DNA from: Staphylococcus aureus | GTDB lineage: Bacteria; Bacillota; Bacilli; Staphylococcales; Staphylococcaceae | Direction of reading: 5' to 3' | NCBI RefSeq assembly: GCF_001027105.1 | Contig: NZ_CP011526.1 | Span: 1,798,001 to 1,862,000 of the forward strand | Length of the DNA: 64,000 nt | Shown here: positions 21,708-31,511 of the stretch, piece after piece | How the letters are laid out: every line of letters begins with the position of its first letter | Numbering within the stretch: position 1 is the first letter of the stretch | The notes under the pieces: model-generated | What the model saw: the letters and a program-made list of their open reading frames with translations, nothing else | What the model was told of the DNA's origin: nothing | Database searches by the model: none | Position numbers and translations under genes: made by a program

Positions 21708-22751
21708 TCACTTCTTTCGTAAAGTTAATTTAACATTTTGATTTAATAACTCGGAATGAACAATTTCAAATTGGTTCGCATCTGGTATCTCAATCACATC
21801 ATTTGTTTGATAAAATTGATAATTTCCAGATCCGCCAATTAATTTCGGGGCATAATAGAGAATAAATTCATCTATATAATTAGATTGGAGAAATTCTGAA
21901 GTAGTGGTTGGACCTGCCTCGACTAGCAAAGTTCCAACTCCTCTTTTATATAAATTGTGAAGAATTGTTGTTAAATCGCAAGACTTCAAGTAAATAATTT
22001 CAATATGTGTTTGATTGGTTGTTAAATTTGGATTTTCAGTATATATCCAAATTGGTGTTGATTCATCTTGATAAATTTGCTGATTAAAATGAATATTCCC
22101 AGACTTAGACAATATTACTTTTATAGGGTTTTTTCCATCTTGAATACGTGTAGTATATTGTGGATCATCTAATTCAACTGTACGTCTTCCAGTTAACACT
22201 GCGTCGTGTCGATGTCTTAACTTATAGACATCTTGTTTAACCTCTTTGTTAGTAATCCATTGACTTTGTCCATTATCATTCGCTTGTTTACCATCTAAAC
22301 TTGCAGATACTTTCACTGTAATTTGTGGCAGTTGCTTTGCTTTTGCTTTAAAAAAGTCTTGGTATAATTGTGATGCCCGTTCATCATCAACGCATTCAAC
22401 CTCAATACCGTGAGCCCGTAACGTCTCATCACCATGTGTGTCTAACGAATTGTCTTTTGTTGCGTATACTACTTTTGCTATCTTACAATCAATTATTTTG
22501 TTAACACAGGGTGGTGTTGAACCAAAATGACTACATGGCTCTAACGTAATATAAATCGTCGCACCTTCAGCATTTTGTTGTGCCATATCAAGTGCTTGAA
22601 CCTCCGCATGCTTGTCACCTTTTCTCAAGTGTGCACCAATACCAACAATCCTACCTTCTTTAACTACAACAGCGCCAACGGGTGGATTAACACCTGTTTG
22701 ACCTTGTACCATATTTGCAAGTTGAATCGCATAATCCATAAATTGACTCAA
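21708..22751 (-). CDS. ribD: Bifunctional riboflavin deaminase/reductase RibD
   Basis: A 347-residue two-domain enzyme. The N-terminal deaminase has the zinc site HAEVQALDMA and LEPCSHFGSTPPC. The C-terminal reductase has KVSASLDGK and the cofactor loop TLLVEAGPTT. AGAGGTGATCA precedes a TTG start at 22751; an ATG 30 bases upstream lacks a ribosome binding site. It is the first gene of the operon and lies behind the FMN riboswitch. Confidence 0.94.
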   Translation of the reverse strand: MSQFMDYAIQLANMVQGQTGVNPPVGAVVVKEGRIVGIGAHLRKGDKHAEVQALDMAQQNAEGATIYITLEPCSHFGSTPPCVNKIIDCKIAKVVYATKDNSLDTHGDETLRAHGIEVECVDDERASQLYQDFFKAKAKQLPQITVKVSASLDGKQANDNGQSQWITNKEVKQDVYKLRHRHDAVLTGRRTVELDDPQYTTRIQDGKNPIKVILSKSGNIHFNQQIYQDESTPIWIYTENPNLTTNQTHIEIIYLKSCDLTTILHNLYKRGVGTLLVEAGPTTTSEFLQSNYIDEFILYYAPKLIGGSGNYQFYQTNDVIEIPDANQFEIVHSELLNQNVKLTLRKK

Positions 22752-22769
22752 ATGATCACCTCTATAAAC

Positions 22770-23010
22770 AAAAATCCTCACATCATGAATTAAGATGCAA
22801 GGAGAAAAATTTATCGTTAAATAAGCCTATTTGTACACATTTTTACAAATACGCTACATTATCTTTGTCGATAATTAACATTCTTTCTCCCATCCAGACT
22901 TTAACTGTCGGCTCTAGAATCTCACTAGATCAGCCACTAATATGAAACATATTAGCAGGTCGCAGGCTTTATTTACTGCCGGTTGGGAATTTCACCCTGC
23001 CCCGAAAGAA
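22770..23010 (-). promoter_or_regulatory. FMN riboswitch and its terminator
   Basis: The aptamer (about 22884-23010, minus strand) shows the conserved RFN elements GGGGCAGGGTGAAATTCCC, ACCGGCAGTAAATAAAGCC, TGATCTAGTGAGATTCTAG and GTCTGGATGGGAGAAAG. About 80 bases later a stem TCCTTGCATC/GATGTGAGGA followed by five T (22770-22803) acts as the expression platform. FMN binding should stop transcription before ribD. Confidence 0.95.
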
Positions 23011-23231
23011 TTATATATGAAATTGTTATAGATTATTTGAGTACGTAGTATGTCAACTACATTTAAAATGATACTATATGTTTTCTGAAAAAACAATTAA
23101 TGACGGTTTTAATTTAATATAATCTGAGTACTATAGGCATCTCATTGATATGATTCTTACTAACAGACATTAAAATCAAACCTTCAATTCGTCTCTATAG
23201 AGCGTTCTCTTTATTATCTTCTAGTTACAAA
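23011..23231. other. Region between rib leader and flavoprotein gene
   Basis: About 220 AT-rich bases. The rib operon promoter should lie here, and the minus-strand flavoprotein gene ends at its far edge. No other feature is evident. Confidence 0.4.
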
Positions 23232-24734
23232 TTATTGATTGTCACTGCGCTGTTGTTGCTCATTCGATTCTAAAGCATCATATAATTGAGATACTGTATG
23301 CGCAACTTGTTCTACAATCATTTTCACACCGTTTCGTAGTTTATTAACACCGTTTGTCATTTGACCTATCGCAATCATATTTGTTAATGTTCCAAACCTT
23401 GGACTAATAACTTGATTGGTTTCCGGAATGATTTGTATGCCTCCCATTGGGTGTGCTTGTACAATTTGTCTATTTTCAAGATTTCTAATTAATTGATCAT
23501 CTTGATCCAATTCATTTAAATGACTTTTTGCACCTGTCGCGTTAATGACAACATTATATATGTCTACTGATTCTTGGTTTTTGTATGAAAAATAATACAA
23601 CTTGCCATCATGTTTCACATCTTCTAAATCTTTTTTCAAAATTAAAGACTTATTTTCTATTAATTCAATAATTAGTTCAGCAGTTCTTGGAGGCATTGGA
23701 TTTGAATTTAATTGAATCATCTTTGAGTATTTTTGATTAAATTGATGTTGGTCTTCAATACTTAAGCTATTCCATATCCAATTTAAATTCTCTTTCAAAT
23801 GTTCAATCATACTTTGGAAAATGCCCATTTCTGTTGGACGCGCTAAATCATACTTCAAATCTGCAATATGATTTCCTGTACGTCTATGTACTAATTTTTT
23901 AAAATCAATGTCATATTCAGCACATTCTTTTAAAAATAAAGAAACTAAAGTATCAAGCGGTGCATTGCCGAAATGATGTTTTTTAATGTCATTTAATTTG
24001 TCTTTAGTTAAGTACTTGAATGTCACGTCTATCATTGTACCTCTTACACTTGGTAAATGAGCAGAACGACTCGTCATAGTAATTGGTAATTTTGGATGAT
24101 GAGCAGCAACATAACGGACAACATCTAAACTGGCAAGGCCTGTACCAATAATCGCAATATCGTCCAGTTCATTTACTTCGTCTAACGTATTATATGTTGG
24201 ATAAGGCGTAGCGATATATCCTTTTTTACCCTTTAAGTTATATGGATCATGGTAGGCAAATGTACCACATGTTAAAAATACATAATCGTACGCTTGCCAT
24301 GATTGTCCTGAATTTGTAGTACATATGTAATAAGTTAAATTCGTTTCATCGATATTAGAATTTGTATAAATCTCTTGAACTTTATTATAATTAGTTGATA
24401 TATTTGGATATTTTTTCGTGAACATAGATAAATAAGATTTCATATAATGTCCGAATACAAATCTCGGTAAATATGCAGGTTCATCAAAATTAAAATCAGT
24501 TTGTTGTTTATACCACTTCCAAAATTCAGTCTCATCATCTAAATTTAAACTCATCTTTTTCGAAGGCATATTAATTAGCAGCTCAGAACTATCATTTTGA
24601 AATGGTACGCCCTGTCCCATATTTACTTTATCATCGTATAAATCTATATCTAATTGATTAAACTTCGGGTGCTTAACTAACTCTCTCAATACACTTACAC
24701 CAGCAGTTCCCATGCCTATTATTGCTACACGCAT
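23232..24734 (-). CDS. FAD/NAD(P)-binding protein of unknown role
   Basis: A 500-residue protein beginning MRVAIIGMGTAGVSVLREL, a Rossmann FAD site, followed by YDDKVNMGQGVPFQND, characteristic of the NAD_binding_9 group. A second dinucleotide motif, IAIIGTGLASLDVVRYV, lies near residue 195. GTLTNMIAIGQMTNGV occurs near the C-terminus. Homologues are described only as FAD-dependent oxidoreductases; the substrate is unknown. It stands alone with a ribosome binding site before ATG 24734. Confidence 0.75.
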   Translation of the reverse strand: MRVAIIGMGTAGVSVLRELVKHPKFNQLDIDLYDDKVNMGQGVPFQNDSSELLINMPSKKMSLNLDDETEFWKWYKQQTDFNFDEPAYLPRFVFGHYMKSYLSMFTKKYPNISTNYNKVQEIYTNSNIDETNLTYYICTTNSGQSWQAYDYVFLTCGTFAYHDPYNLKGKKGYIATPYPTYNTLDEVNELDDIAIIGTGLASLDVVRYVAAHHPKLPITMTSRSAHLPSVRGTMIDVTFKYLTKDKLNDIKKHHFGNAPLDTLVSLFLKECAEYDIDFKKLVHRRTGNHIADLKYDLARPTEMGIFQSMIEHLKENLNWIWNSLSIEDQHQFNQKYSKMIQLNSNPMPPRTAELIIELIENKSLILKKDLEDVKHDGKLYYFSYKNQESVDIYNVVINATGAKSHLNELDQDDQLIRNLENRQIVQAHPMGGIQIIPETNQVISPRFGTLTNMIAIGQMTNGVNKLRNGVKMIVEQVAHTVSQLYDALESNEQQQRSDNQ

Positions 24735-24929
24735 ATATCATCCATCCTTTTGTAATTCAAAATATTATATTTAAACTATTACCTATAATTATAGCAATTT
24801 GGTATTTCCAATAAAATTTATTAAGGTAAGCTATTATTTCACTTTCACAACCATTAAACCATTTAAAACTTTTCATTTAATATCAACCTTAGTGTTTGTG
24901 TTAAAATATTTTTAACGAGGTGAATTAAA

Positions 24930-25007
24930 TTGAAATTTATAGCAAAGATATTAATCTCATTAGTAATTCTATTTATGATTTTTAGTCGTAAAAACAAAGC
25001 TTCTTAA
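24930..25007 (+). CDS. 25-residue hydrophobic peptide in its own transcription unit
   Basis: The frame reads MKFIAKILISLVILFMIFSR followed by KNKAS: one predicted membrane helix with a basic end. GAGGTG sits six bases before a TTG start. An extended -10 (TGTTAAAAT, 24899-24907) precedes it and a strong terminator (25040-25085) follows, so it forms a complete small unit. Size and composition resemble type I toxins or small membrane regulators, but I do not recognise a family and saw no antisense RNA promoter. Coding status is inferred. Confidence 0.5.
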   Translation: MKFIAKILISLVILFMIFSRKNKAS

Positions 25008-25039
25008 TCAATACCCTTGATTACAAAATAAATTCAACT

Positions 25040-25085
25040 AAGGTGATTGGCCATACACTCAAGATATGGCTAATCACCTTTTTCA
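25040..25085 (+). terminator. Terminator of the small-peptide unit
   Basis: AAGGTGATTGGCCAT pairs with ATGGCTAATCACCTT (15 positions, one G-U) and is followed by five T. Confidence 0.88.
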
Positions 25086-25256
25086 ATGCAGAACAAAGAG
25101 TATATTTTGCAAAATCAATATCTATAATTTATCTTTAATACCCTTTTAATACTAAAACCAAATTTAAATTACATAGTCATATCGTGTAATATACCAAAGG
25201 AACATAGACATTCATCTATATAGATGATAATCTATTTAACGTCTAGGAGGTATGTT

Positions 25257-25571
25257 ATGACGTATAAAGAACTAGCAACATTTTTAAAAGTTTTATCAGA
25301 TTCAAGCAGATTAGAAATACTAGATTTACTTTCTTGTGGAGAGTTATGCGCTTGTGATTTGTTAGCACATTTTCAATTCTCTCAACCTACACTTAGCTAT
25401 CATATGAAAGCATTAGTAAAAACCAACTTAGTTACGACACGAAAAATCGGAAATAAACATTTATACCAGCTCAATCATAATATTTTTGAGTCCGTAATTA
25501 ATAACTTGTCTAAGGTTCATACCTCTAACCAACGATGTATTTGTCATAACCTTAAGACTGGTGAATGCTAA
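25257..25571 (+). CDS. arsR: Arsenic-responsive repressor ArsR
   Basis: A 104-residue winged-helix repressor of the ArsR/SmtB family. The metalloid site [11 protein letters not shown] (Cys-x-Cys in helix alpha3) is followed by the recognition helix [13 protein letters not shown]. It releases its operator when As(III) or Sb(III) binds. AGGAGG lies before ATG 25257. Its stop codon overlaps the start region of arsB, so the three ars genes form one operon. Confidence 0.93.
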   Translation: MTYKELATFLKVLSDSSRLEILDLLSCGELCACDLLAHFQFSQPTLSYHMKALVKTNLVTTRKIGNKHLYQLNHNIFESVINNLSKVHTSNQRCICHNLKTGEC

Positions 25572-25573
25572 TG

Positions 25574-26863
25574 ATGACAACTTTAGCGACACTCATTTTT
25601 CTAGTAACTTTATTATTTGTATTATGGCAACCTAAAGGCCTAGATATTGGCATTACCGCACTAACTGGTGCCTTTATTGCTGTTATTACTGGTGTTGTAA
25701 GTTTTTCCGATGTTTTCGAAGTAACAGGTATTGTTTGGAATGCTACTTTGACTTTTGTCTCAGTCATTCTTATTTCATTAATATTAGATAAAGTTGGATT
25801 ATTCGAATGGTCAGCTATTCACATGCTTCATGCTTCAAAAGGCAATGGTTTAAAAATGTTCGTTTATATCATATTATTGGGTGCCATTGTTGCTGCATTT
25901 TTCGCAAATGATGGCGCAGCGTTAATCTTAACGCCTATTGTATTAGCGATGGTTAAAAATATAGGTTTTAGTAAGCGGGCCATATTCCCTTTTATTATTG
26001 CGAGTGGTTTTATAGCTGACACAACTTCTTTACCTTTAATCGTGAGCAATCTAGTGAATATTATATCTGCTGATTATTTTCATGTAGGATTCGTTCGATA
26101 TTTTAGTAGAATGATTATACCTAATTTATTCTCGCTTTTAGCAAGTATTATAGTATTGTGGTTATATTTTAGAAAAGCGATACCTAAAACGTTTGATGAT
26201 AATAATATAAAGCATCCTAAAGATGCCATTAATGATTTAAAGCTATTTAAAATTTCATGGATTGTTCTAGTTATATTACTTTTCGGCTATCTAATCAGTA
26301 AATTTACTAAAATTCCGGTATCAATTTTCACTGGAATCATTGCTTTTATTTTTCTAATGTTGGCTCGTAAATCAAATGCTGTAAATATTAAGCAAGTCAT
26401 TAAGGGCGCACCTTGGAATATAGTATTATTTTCAATTGGTATGTATATCGTCGTATTCGGCTTAAGAAATGCTGGCATTACTTTAATATTGGCTAAAATA
26501 TTAGAATATATTTCCAATTACGGTCTATTTAGCACTATTTTGGGAATGGGCTTCATTTCAGCGTTTTTATCATCAATAATGAATAATATGCCTACAGTTT
26601 TAATAGATGCGATTGCTATTGGTCAATCAAATGTCCATGGCATGTTAAAAGAAGGCCTAATTTATGCGAATGTTATCGGTTCTGATTTAGGTCCAAAAAT
26701 TACACCGATAGGCTCTTTAGCTACATTACTGTGGTTACACGTCTTAACACAAAAAGATGTTAAGATTTCTTGGGGCACATACTTTAAAACTGGTATCATC
26801 ATTACAATTCCAGTACTATTTATAACCCTCATAGGGTTGTATCTAACACTTATCATATTTTAA
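25574..26863 (+). CDS. arsB: Arsenite/antimonite efflux pump ArsB
   Basis: A 429-residue membrane protein with about 12 hydrophobic segments, strongly resembling staphylococcal ArsB. Recognisable stretches are [43 protein letters not shown] and [19 protein letters not shown]. It exports arsenite using the proton motive force. Three close ATG codons occur (25565, 25571, 25574); I choose the last, which gives [10 protein letters not shown] and the usual length. Confidence 0.95.
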   Translation: MTTLATLIFLVTLLFVLWQPKGLDIGITALTGAFIAVITGVVSFSDVFEVTGIVWNATLTFVSVILISLILDKVGLFEWSAIHMLHASKGNGLKMFVYIILLGAIVAAFFANDGAALILTPIVLAMVKNIGFSKRAIFPFIIASGFIADTTSLPLIVSNLVNIISADYFHVGFVRYFSRMIIPNLFSLLASIIVLWLYFRKAIPKTFDDNNIKHPKDAINDLKLFKISWIVLVILLFGYLISKFTKIPVSIFTGIIAFIFLMLARKSNAVNIKQVIKGAPWNIVLFSIGMYIVVFGLRNAGITLILAKILEYISNYGLFSTILGMGFISAFLSSIMNNMPTVLIDAIAIGQSNVHGMLKEGLIYANVIGSDLGPKITPIGSLATLLWLHVLTQKDVKISWGTYFKTGIIITIPVLFITLIGLYLTLIIF

Positions 26864-26880
26864 TTAATTAGGAGATTGTT

Positions 26881-27276
26881 ATGACTAAAAAAACAATTTA
26901 TTTTATATGTACAGGCAACTCATGTCGAAGTCAAATGGCTGAAGGTTGGGCTAAACAAATCTTAGCGGATGATTGGAATGTATATTCTGCTGGTATCGAA
27001 ACACACGGTGTTAATCCCAAAGCGATAGAAGCTATGAAAGAAGTAGGCATTGATATATCAAATCATACATCAGATTTAATCGATAATAATATTATTAAAA
27101 ATTCAAATTTAGTTGTTACATTATGTAGTGATGCAGACGTAAATTGCCCTTCTTTACCAACAAATGTTAAGAAAGAACATTGGGGATTTGATGATCCTGC
27201 AGGCAAGCCTTGGTCAGAGTTCCAACGTGTAAGAGATGAAATTAAAATCGCAATTGAAAATTTCAAATCACGATGA
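26881..27276 (+). CDS. arsC: Thioredoxin-coupled arsenate reductase ArsC
   Basis: A 131-residue low-molecular-weight phosphatase-like arsenate reductase. The P-loop CTGNSCRSQ gives nucleophile Cys10 and Arg16. The relay cysteines Cys82 and Cys89 lie in [14 protein letters not shown]. It reduces arsenate to arsenite, which ArsB exports. AGGAG precedes the ATG, 17 bases after arsB. Confidence 0.96.
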   Translation: MTKKTIYFICTGNSCRSQMAEGWAKQILADDWNVYSAGIETHGVNPKAIEAMKEVGIDISNHTSDLIDNNIIKNSNLVVTLCSDADVNCPSLPTNVKKEHWGFDDPAGKPWSEFQRVRDEIKIAIENFKSR

Positions 27277-27448
27277 GAGTGGGACAGAAATGATAAAAAA
27301 ACACTAATGATTTATTATGTAGTGGTTCTTTATCATTAGCTATAACTAATGTGTACTTAAAAATAGGAATACATGAGTAAAACTCATGCATAAGAAATAC
27401 TAATTTCTAAAGAAAAAGTAATTCTTTATCGATGTCCTGCCCCACTTG
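27277..27448. repeat. MITE-like hairpin-rich intergenic element
   Basis: The block starts GAGTGGGACAGAAAT and ends, on the opposite strand, with the similar AGTGGGGCAGGACAT, giving imperfect terminal inverted repeats. Between them lie small palindromes such as ATGAGTAAAACTCAT and AGAAATACTAATTTCT. The end motif GAGTGGGACANAAAT is shared with the outer end of IS1182 copy 2 (34376-34390). There is no ORF. I infer a short non-autonomous element or dispersed repeat. Confidence 0.55.
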
Positions 27449-27487
27449 CATTGGTGGGATTATCAATCAATGTGTTTTCTCTAATGC

Positions 27488-27530
27488 AAAAAGACGCTTT
27501 CTATCAAAACAAGATAGAAAGCGTCTTTTT
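27488..27530. terminator. Bidirectional terminator between arsC and sagB
   Basis: Perfect 18-base arms (27488-27505, 27513-27530) with a seven-base loop; both strands end in T-runs. Confidence 0.9.
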
Positions 27531-27570
27531 AGTATGTCCGAGTCATAAAAACAACTCGTAGCTTATCAAA

Positions 27571-28425
27571 TTACTTATTCAAATGTTTACTGTCATCTTT
27601 ATACACAAAGTATTTGAAGTATTTTCCTTCAGTCTTCATGTTCTTATAAAAGTCAGCGATAATTGTTGCATTACTTTCTGCCCACTTAATATCTGTAGCA
27701 TATTGATGTTCTCCTGGATTTTTTGGATTCCATCTCATACTATACAATGTATTTTGATCTGTGCTTGATAAGAAGTGCTTATGAATGAAATCAGCACCGC
27801 CTGAAATAGCTTTTTCAGGTGTATCCCAACCATGCTTTTTAGCATATTCTGCACCTGTTTTAATTGGGTCTTTATCAAGGGCTCCTACTCCATAGAAATT
27901 GTAGTACTTTTTGCCATCAATTTCGACTCCATTAGCTAATTCACTTTTAACTGCGCCAGTTTCTAATAATGCATGTGAAATTAAATAAACTTCGTTAACG
28001 TGCTTATCTTTAGCAGCTTTTAAGAAATCATCCGTATGTTTCAATAACGTTGGTCTATCTACTAACATACGTTTAATTCTATTTTTATCAATCCCTTGAT
28101 ACTTTGATAAATCTAAAAATTGATATTTTTGCTTTTCATTATCGATAAAAGTACCGCTATCCATTGCACTTTTAATTTCAGTTGCAGATGCATCTCTCCA
28201 TGCATCATTCTTTTTATTTGATACCTGTTGACTCGTATAATTATTTATTTGTTTCTTTGCTGCATCGTTTAATGTAACATTTAACTTTTCAATCTTAATG
28301 TCGGATTTAACATGTTTGAAAAATATCTGATCGGATATCATTGAGAAAAATAAAAATGAGACAACAGCAAATATGACAACAAGTCCTATTATTCCAAAAA
28401 TAGAACCTTTCTTGTGTTTATTCAT
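27571..28425 (-). CDS. sagB: Membrane-bound glucosaminidase SagB
   Basis: A 284-residue protein with an N-terminal membrane anchor (GSIFGIIGLVVIFAVVSFLF) and an extracellular glucosaminidase domain. LISHALLETGAVKSELANG carries the putative catalytic Glu and NFYGVGALDKDP follows. SagB cleaves nascent glycan strands to release and shorten them. AGAGGTGTGGAT precedes ATG 28425. It stands alone on the minus strand. Confidence 0.88.
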   Translation of the reverse strand: MNKHKKGSIFGIIGLVVIFAVVSFLFFSMISDQIFFKHVKSDIKIEKLNVTLNDAAKKQINNYTSQQVSNKKNDAWRDASATEIKSAMDSGTFIDNEKQKYQFLDLSKYQGIDKNRIKRMLVDRPTLLKHTDDFLKAAKDKHVNEVYLISHALLETGAVKSELANGVEIDGKKYYNFYGVGALDKDPIKTGAEYAKKHGWDTPEKAISGGADFIHKHFLSSTDQNTLYSMRWNPKNPGEHQYATDIKWAESNATIIADFYKNMKTEGKYFKYFVYKDDSKHLNK

Positions 28426-28700
28426 ATCCACACCTCTTAGGTCATTGTTGTTATACATTCAGTTTGACTACGATAATAAAGTTTAACATTATTAAAACCG
28501 TTTAACAATTTTATCTATGCATTGTTACATATTCATAAATAAACAGTAATGTAAATGAAACGTTTTAAACCATTTATCAACATTACTTTACGTTGATCTA
28601 CGAATCATAAATGTTTTATCTTTTTGTATAACCTTTGAAAACCTTTATATCAATAATCTTATTATTCACGTATTAAAAAACAAAAAATTCTTTTGTTCGT

Positions 28701-28925
28701 TTACTTAGTTTCTTTTTTATAATCCATCATAATAAAACTTGCTGCATTTGATCTATTTTTATAATAGTACTGATTTAAATCAATCGTGCCTTCAATTTGA
28801 CCATCACGATACATCATTTCATTAGTGAAGTTATTTATCATCACGAAATCAGCGCGATCTCTTATAACATCTAAATCGTCGTTTCGTGCAAAAAAATGTT
28901 CTAAATTTAAATGTGCGTAATCCAT
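28701..28925 (-). CDS. Conserved-looking 74-residue protein, unknown
   Basis: A short soluble protein beginning MDYAHLNLEHFFARNDDLDV and ending MMDYKKETK, with acidic and aromatic residues and no membrane segment. A strong GGGAGG ribosome binding site lies before the ATG, which supports a real gene. I recognise no family. It lies between sagB and divergent sigS. Confidence 0.6.
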   Translation of the reverse strand: MDYAHLNLEHFFARNDDLDVIRDRADFVMINNFTNEMMYRDGQIEGTIDLNQYYYKNRSNAASFIMMDYKKETK

Positions 28926-29123
28926 TGTTACCTCCCGATTACAAATTTTGTTCTATCTACTATTTAGCAAAGTAATAATACATCATATCACATTAAATTA
29001 ATTACTTATGTCTTATATTTAACACTTAATTTAGCGATTACGCAAATGAATGATTTTTCTAAATATTTTATTCTAACTTTATCCGGAAATATTTGTTATA
29101 CGTATAACTTGGAGAATGACTAC

Positions 29124-29594
29124 TTGAAATTTAATGACGTATACAACAAACACCAGAAAATCATACACTATCTTTTAAAAAAATATAATATTAGCTATAA
29201 TTATGATGAGTATTATCAACTACTCTTGATAAAAATGTGGCAATTGAGTCAGATATATAAACCCTCAAGCAAGCAATCTTTATCCTCTTTTTTATTCACT
29301 CGATTAAATTTTTACCTTATCGATTTATTCAGACAACAAAATCAATTAAAAGATGTCATTTTATGTGAGAATAATTCACCAACATTAACTGAACAACCAA
29401 CATACTTTAATGAACATGACCTTCGTTTACAAGATATCTTCAAGCTTTTAAATCAAAGAGAAAGACTATGGCTCAAACTATACCTTGAAGGATACAAGCA
29501 ATTTGAAATTGCTGAAATCATGTCATTATCGCTTTCAACGATTAAATTAATTAAGATGTCCGTTAAGCGTAAATGCCAACATAATTTTAATTAG
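29124..29594 (+). CDS. sigS: ECF-type sigma factor SigS
   Basis: A 156-residue sigma factor. The sigma-2 region covers about residues 5-75 (YYQLLLIKMWQLSQIY, LSSFLFTRLNFYLIDLFRQQ). The sigma-4 helix-turn-helix is at about 110-150 (LEGYKQFEIAEIMSLSLSTI). SigS is linked to stress and virulence responses. The frame is open from 29046, but TTGGAGAATG upstream of TTG 29124 supports the shorter start, which yields the expected length. No anti-sigma gene is adjacent. Confidence 0.88.
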   Translation: MKFNDVYNKHQKIIHYLLKKYNISYNYDEYYQLLLIKMWQLSQIYKPSSKQSLSSFLFTRLNFYLIDLFRQQNQLKDVILCENNSPTLTEQPTYFNEHDLRLQDIFKLLNQRERLWLKLYLEGYKQFEIAEIMSLSLSTIKLIKMSVKRKCQHNFN

Positions 29595-29706
29595 TTTATT
29601 GTGAAATTTCGGTCGATGTGTTAATGATGTTGAAACACCCTAACATCTTCATATAAATTTATTTTAACCATTAAATTAACAACTTATTAAACGAGGAGTA
29701 CTATAT

Positions 29707-30150
29707 TTGCAAGACAATTCTACTAAATATCTACTTTATATCCAAACTGCTACTTCAAACCATCTCGAAACAAATTGTGTCTTTTTACATTGCGATTACA
29801 TTCTTAAAGTTCCAATTAACAAACTCGTTTCATATTATGCGAAATTGCATTTATCATCACAAAGTGTGCTAATTGAGACTGCAAAAAACATACTAAATAT
29901 TAATAAACTGGTTCCTATTTACATCAACCCAAAAACTATACTTTTTCCGTTAAAACATAAACGTGCACCGATACAAATTTATATCAATGCACATTATATT
30001 GTTGGTATGACTGCCATAGAGAATTCAACATTAATACATTTTCAAGAAGGCATTCAGCTAGAAGTTGATGAGCCATTTTCTCTAGTTTCAAAAAAATGTC
30101 ATGAAAGTTTAGCTTTGAAGCACTTCATTGAAAATACTATTTCGAATTAA
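29707..30150 (+). CDS. ComK-like protein downstream of sigS
   Basis: A 147-residue protein with GAGGAG before a TTG start. The middle (INPKTILFPLKHKRAP followed by IQIYINAHYI) parallels the ComK pattern of a DPSNQIFLFPT-like strand and a later short helix. It is shorter than B. subtilis ComK and lacks the latter's C-terminal extension. The gene next to sigS has been called ecfX in S. aureus; the ComK likeness is my reading. It may function with SigS. Its end overlaps the next convergent gene by 14 bases. Confidence 0.65.
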   Translation: MQDNSTKYLLYIQTATSNHLETNCVFLHCDYILKVPINKLVSYYAKLHLSSQSVLIETAKNILNINKLVPIYINPKTILFPLKHKRAPIQIYINAHYIVGMTAIENSTLIHFQEGIQLEVDEPFSLVSKKCHESLALKHFIENTISN

Positions 30151-30580
30151 ATTTAATTTCTAAAAGTTTCTTAGTAAAGTATGATGTCACAATTTTTATA
30201 AAATATATGCTAGCAAACATTAATAAAATCGCTCCAATAATTGTTAAAATAACAACAGTTGTAGATAAATCTACCTTAGGACTAACGAAAAATTGTACGC
30301 CAGATAGACTTGTAATTAGCCCAAATAAAAACAAACCTAATAAAGCAACATAAGCAAACATCATCACTACTAATGTAACAAACATACTATAACTTTTTGT
30401 TTCTTTATTTCGAAATACATTTTGTCTTAAGTAAGCATTAGCAAAGGTAACAGGCTTATTTAAGTTAACGCTGTCATCATCAGATATAGAAGACAATCGT
30501 TGATCTAATGCTTGTTTCTCCTTCTTGTTCAAAAACCATAATTGCTTTTTAACTTTTTTATCAAATGATGCTTTATTCAT
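30137..30580 (-). CDS. Small membrane protein with N-terminal helical domain
   Basis: A 147-residue protein. Residues 1-60 are charged and helical (KKQLWFLNKKEKQALDQRL), like the short HAAS/DUF1700-type cytoplasmic domain. Two membrane segments follow: VTLVVMMFAYVALLGLFLFG and TVVILTIIGAILLMFASIYF. The function is unknown. Its stop codon overlaps the convergent ComK-like gene. Confidence 0.65.
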   Translation of the reverse strand: MNKASFDKKVKKQLWFLNKKEKQALDQRLSSISDDDSVNLNKPVTFANAYLRQNVFRNKETKSYSMFVTLVVMMFAYVALLGLFLFGLITSLSGVQFFVSPKVDLSTTVVILTIIGAILLMFASIYFIKIVTSYFTKKLLEIKFNSK

Positions 30581-30875
30581 AATTAAGGATTTCTCTCCTT
30601 TATAATATTGACGTAATTTTAAACATTAGCGTCAATTGAAAGTGTATTTTATATATTTTACAGAAATATATGTATCAAATCTACAAAAATCCATATTACA
30701 ATTTCATTTATGGTGATTTGACGCTAAAATACAGTCTGCTAATTTTTCAAACTAATGCTTTTTAGGTAGGTACAATGATAAATTTTAATCGTAAATATGT
30801 TTCATATATTATGAATCTAGCCTTAATCATATTGCATTCAAAATAATTTTAAAAAATGAAAAGAAAGGATTTAGC

Positions 30876-31511
30876 ATGCAAAAATTCAAAGACTTTTTTT
30901 ACGATGATTTATCGGTTACACGAGGAAATTATTTTTTAACTTTAATGGCAGCATTTTTTATTACTATCATTTTATTTATCGGCATAGTTGTCAGTGAAGT
31001 ACATTTACTTTATAGCATGCTAATTGTATTAGTAGGTTTAATTCTATTGAGGCTATTCAAAATCAATTTATTCTCTTTTAAAAAATTAACATTGTCTCAA
31101 GTTATTTATATTATAGGCGGTGCACTATTAATTTATGGGTTAGATAATCTTTATTTATATTTTCATGACGTACCGGCAAATGAACAACAATTAGAGCAAG
31201 CAATACGAAATACACCATTCTATATTTCTATTTTCACTGTTACCATCATCCCCGCTATTGTGGAAGAAATTGTTTTTCGCGGTATGATAATAAGGGTTAT
31301 CTTCAGAAAACACTTGTTTTTAGGGTTAATTGTGTCTAGTTTAGTTTTTGCATCATTACACGAATCTGACACTTGGATTGGTTATTTACCTTACTTATAT
31401 TCTGGTTTGATTTTTGGCCTAATTTATATAAAAACAAAACGATTAGAAGTTGTAATATTCATGCACTTCTTAAATAACTTGTTAGCTCTGCTCTTTATAA
31501 TATGGAGATAA
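30876..31511 (+). CDS. CPBP-family intramembrane metalloprotease
   Basis: A 211-residue polytopic protein of the CAAX protease/bacteriocin-processing (Abi) family. The three catalytic motifs are present: EEIVFRGMI, FASLHE and VVIFMHFLNN. Such proteins act in the membrane as glutamate-dependent proteases; some give bacteriocin self-immunity or act in surface protein display. GAAAGGAT precedes ATG 30876. The substrate is not evident from the neighbours. Confidence 0.85.
   Translation: MQKFKDFFYDDLSVTRGNYFLTLMAAFFITIILFIGIVVSEVHLLYSMLIVLVGLILLRLFKINLFSFKKLTLSQVIYIIGGALLIYGLDNLYLYFHDVPANEQQLEQAIRNTPFYISIFTVTIIPAIVEEIVFRGMIIRVIFRKHLFLGLIVSSLVFASLHESDTWIGYLPYLYSGLIFGLIYIKTKRLEVVIFMHFLNNLLALLFIIWR

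Noticed and set aside
25552..25767. Minus-strand frame inside arsB
   Set aside because: It is antisense to a clearly coding membrane protein and shows no start signals.
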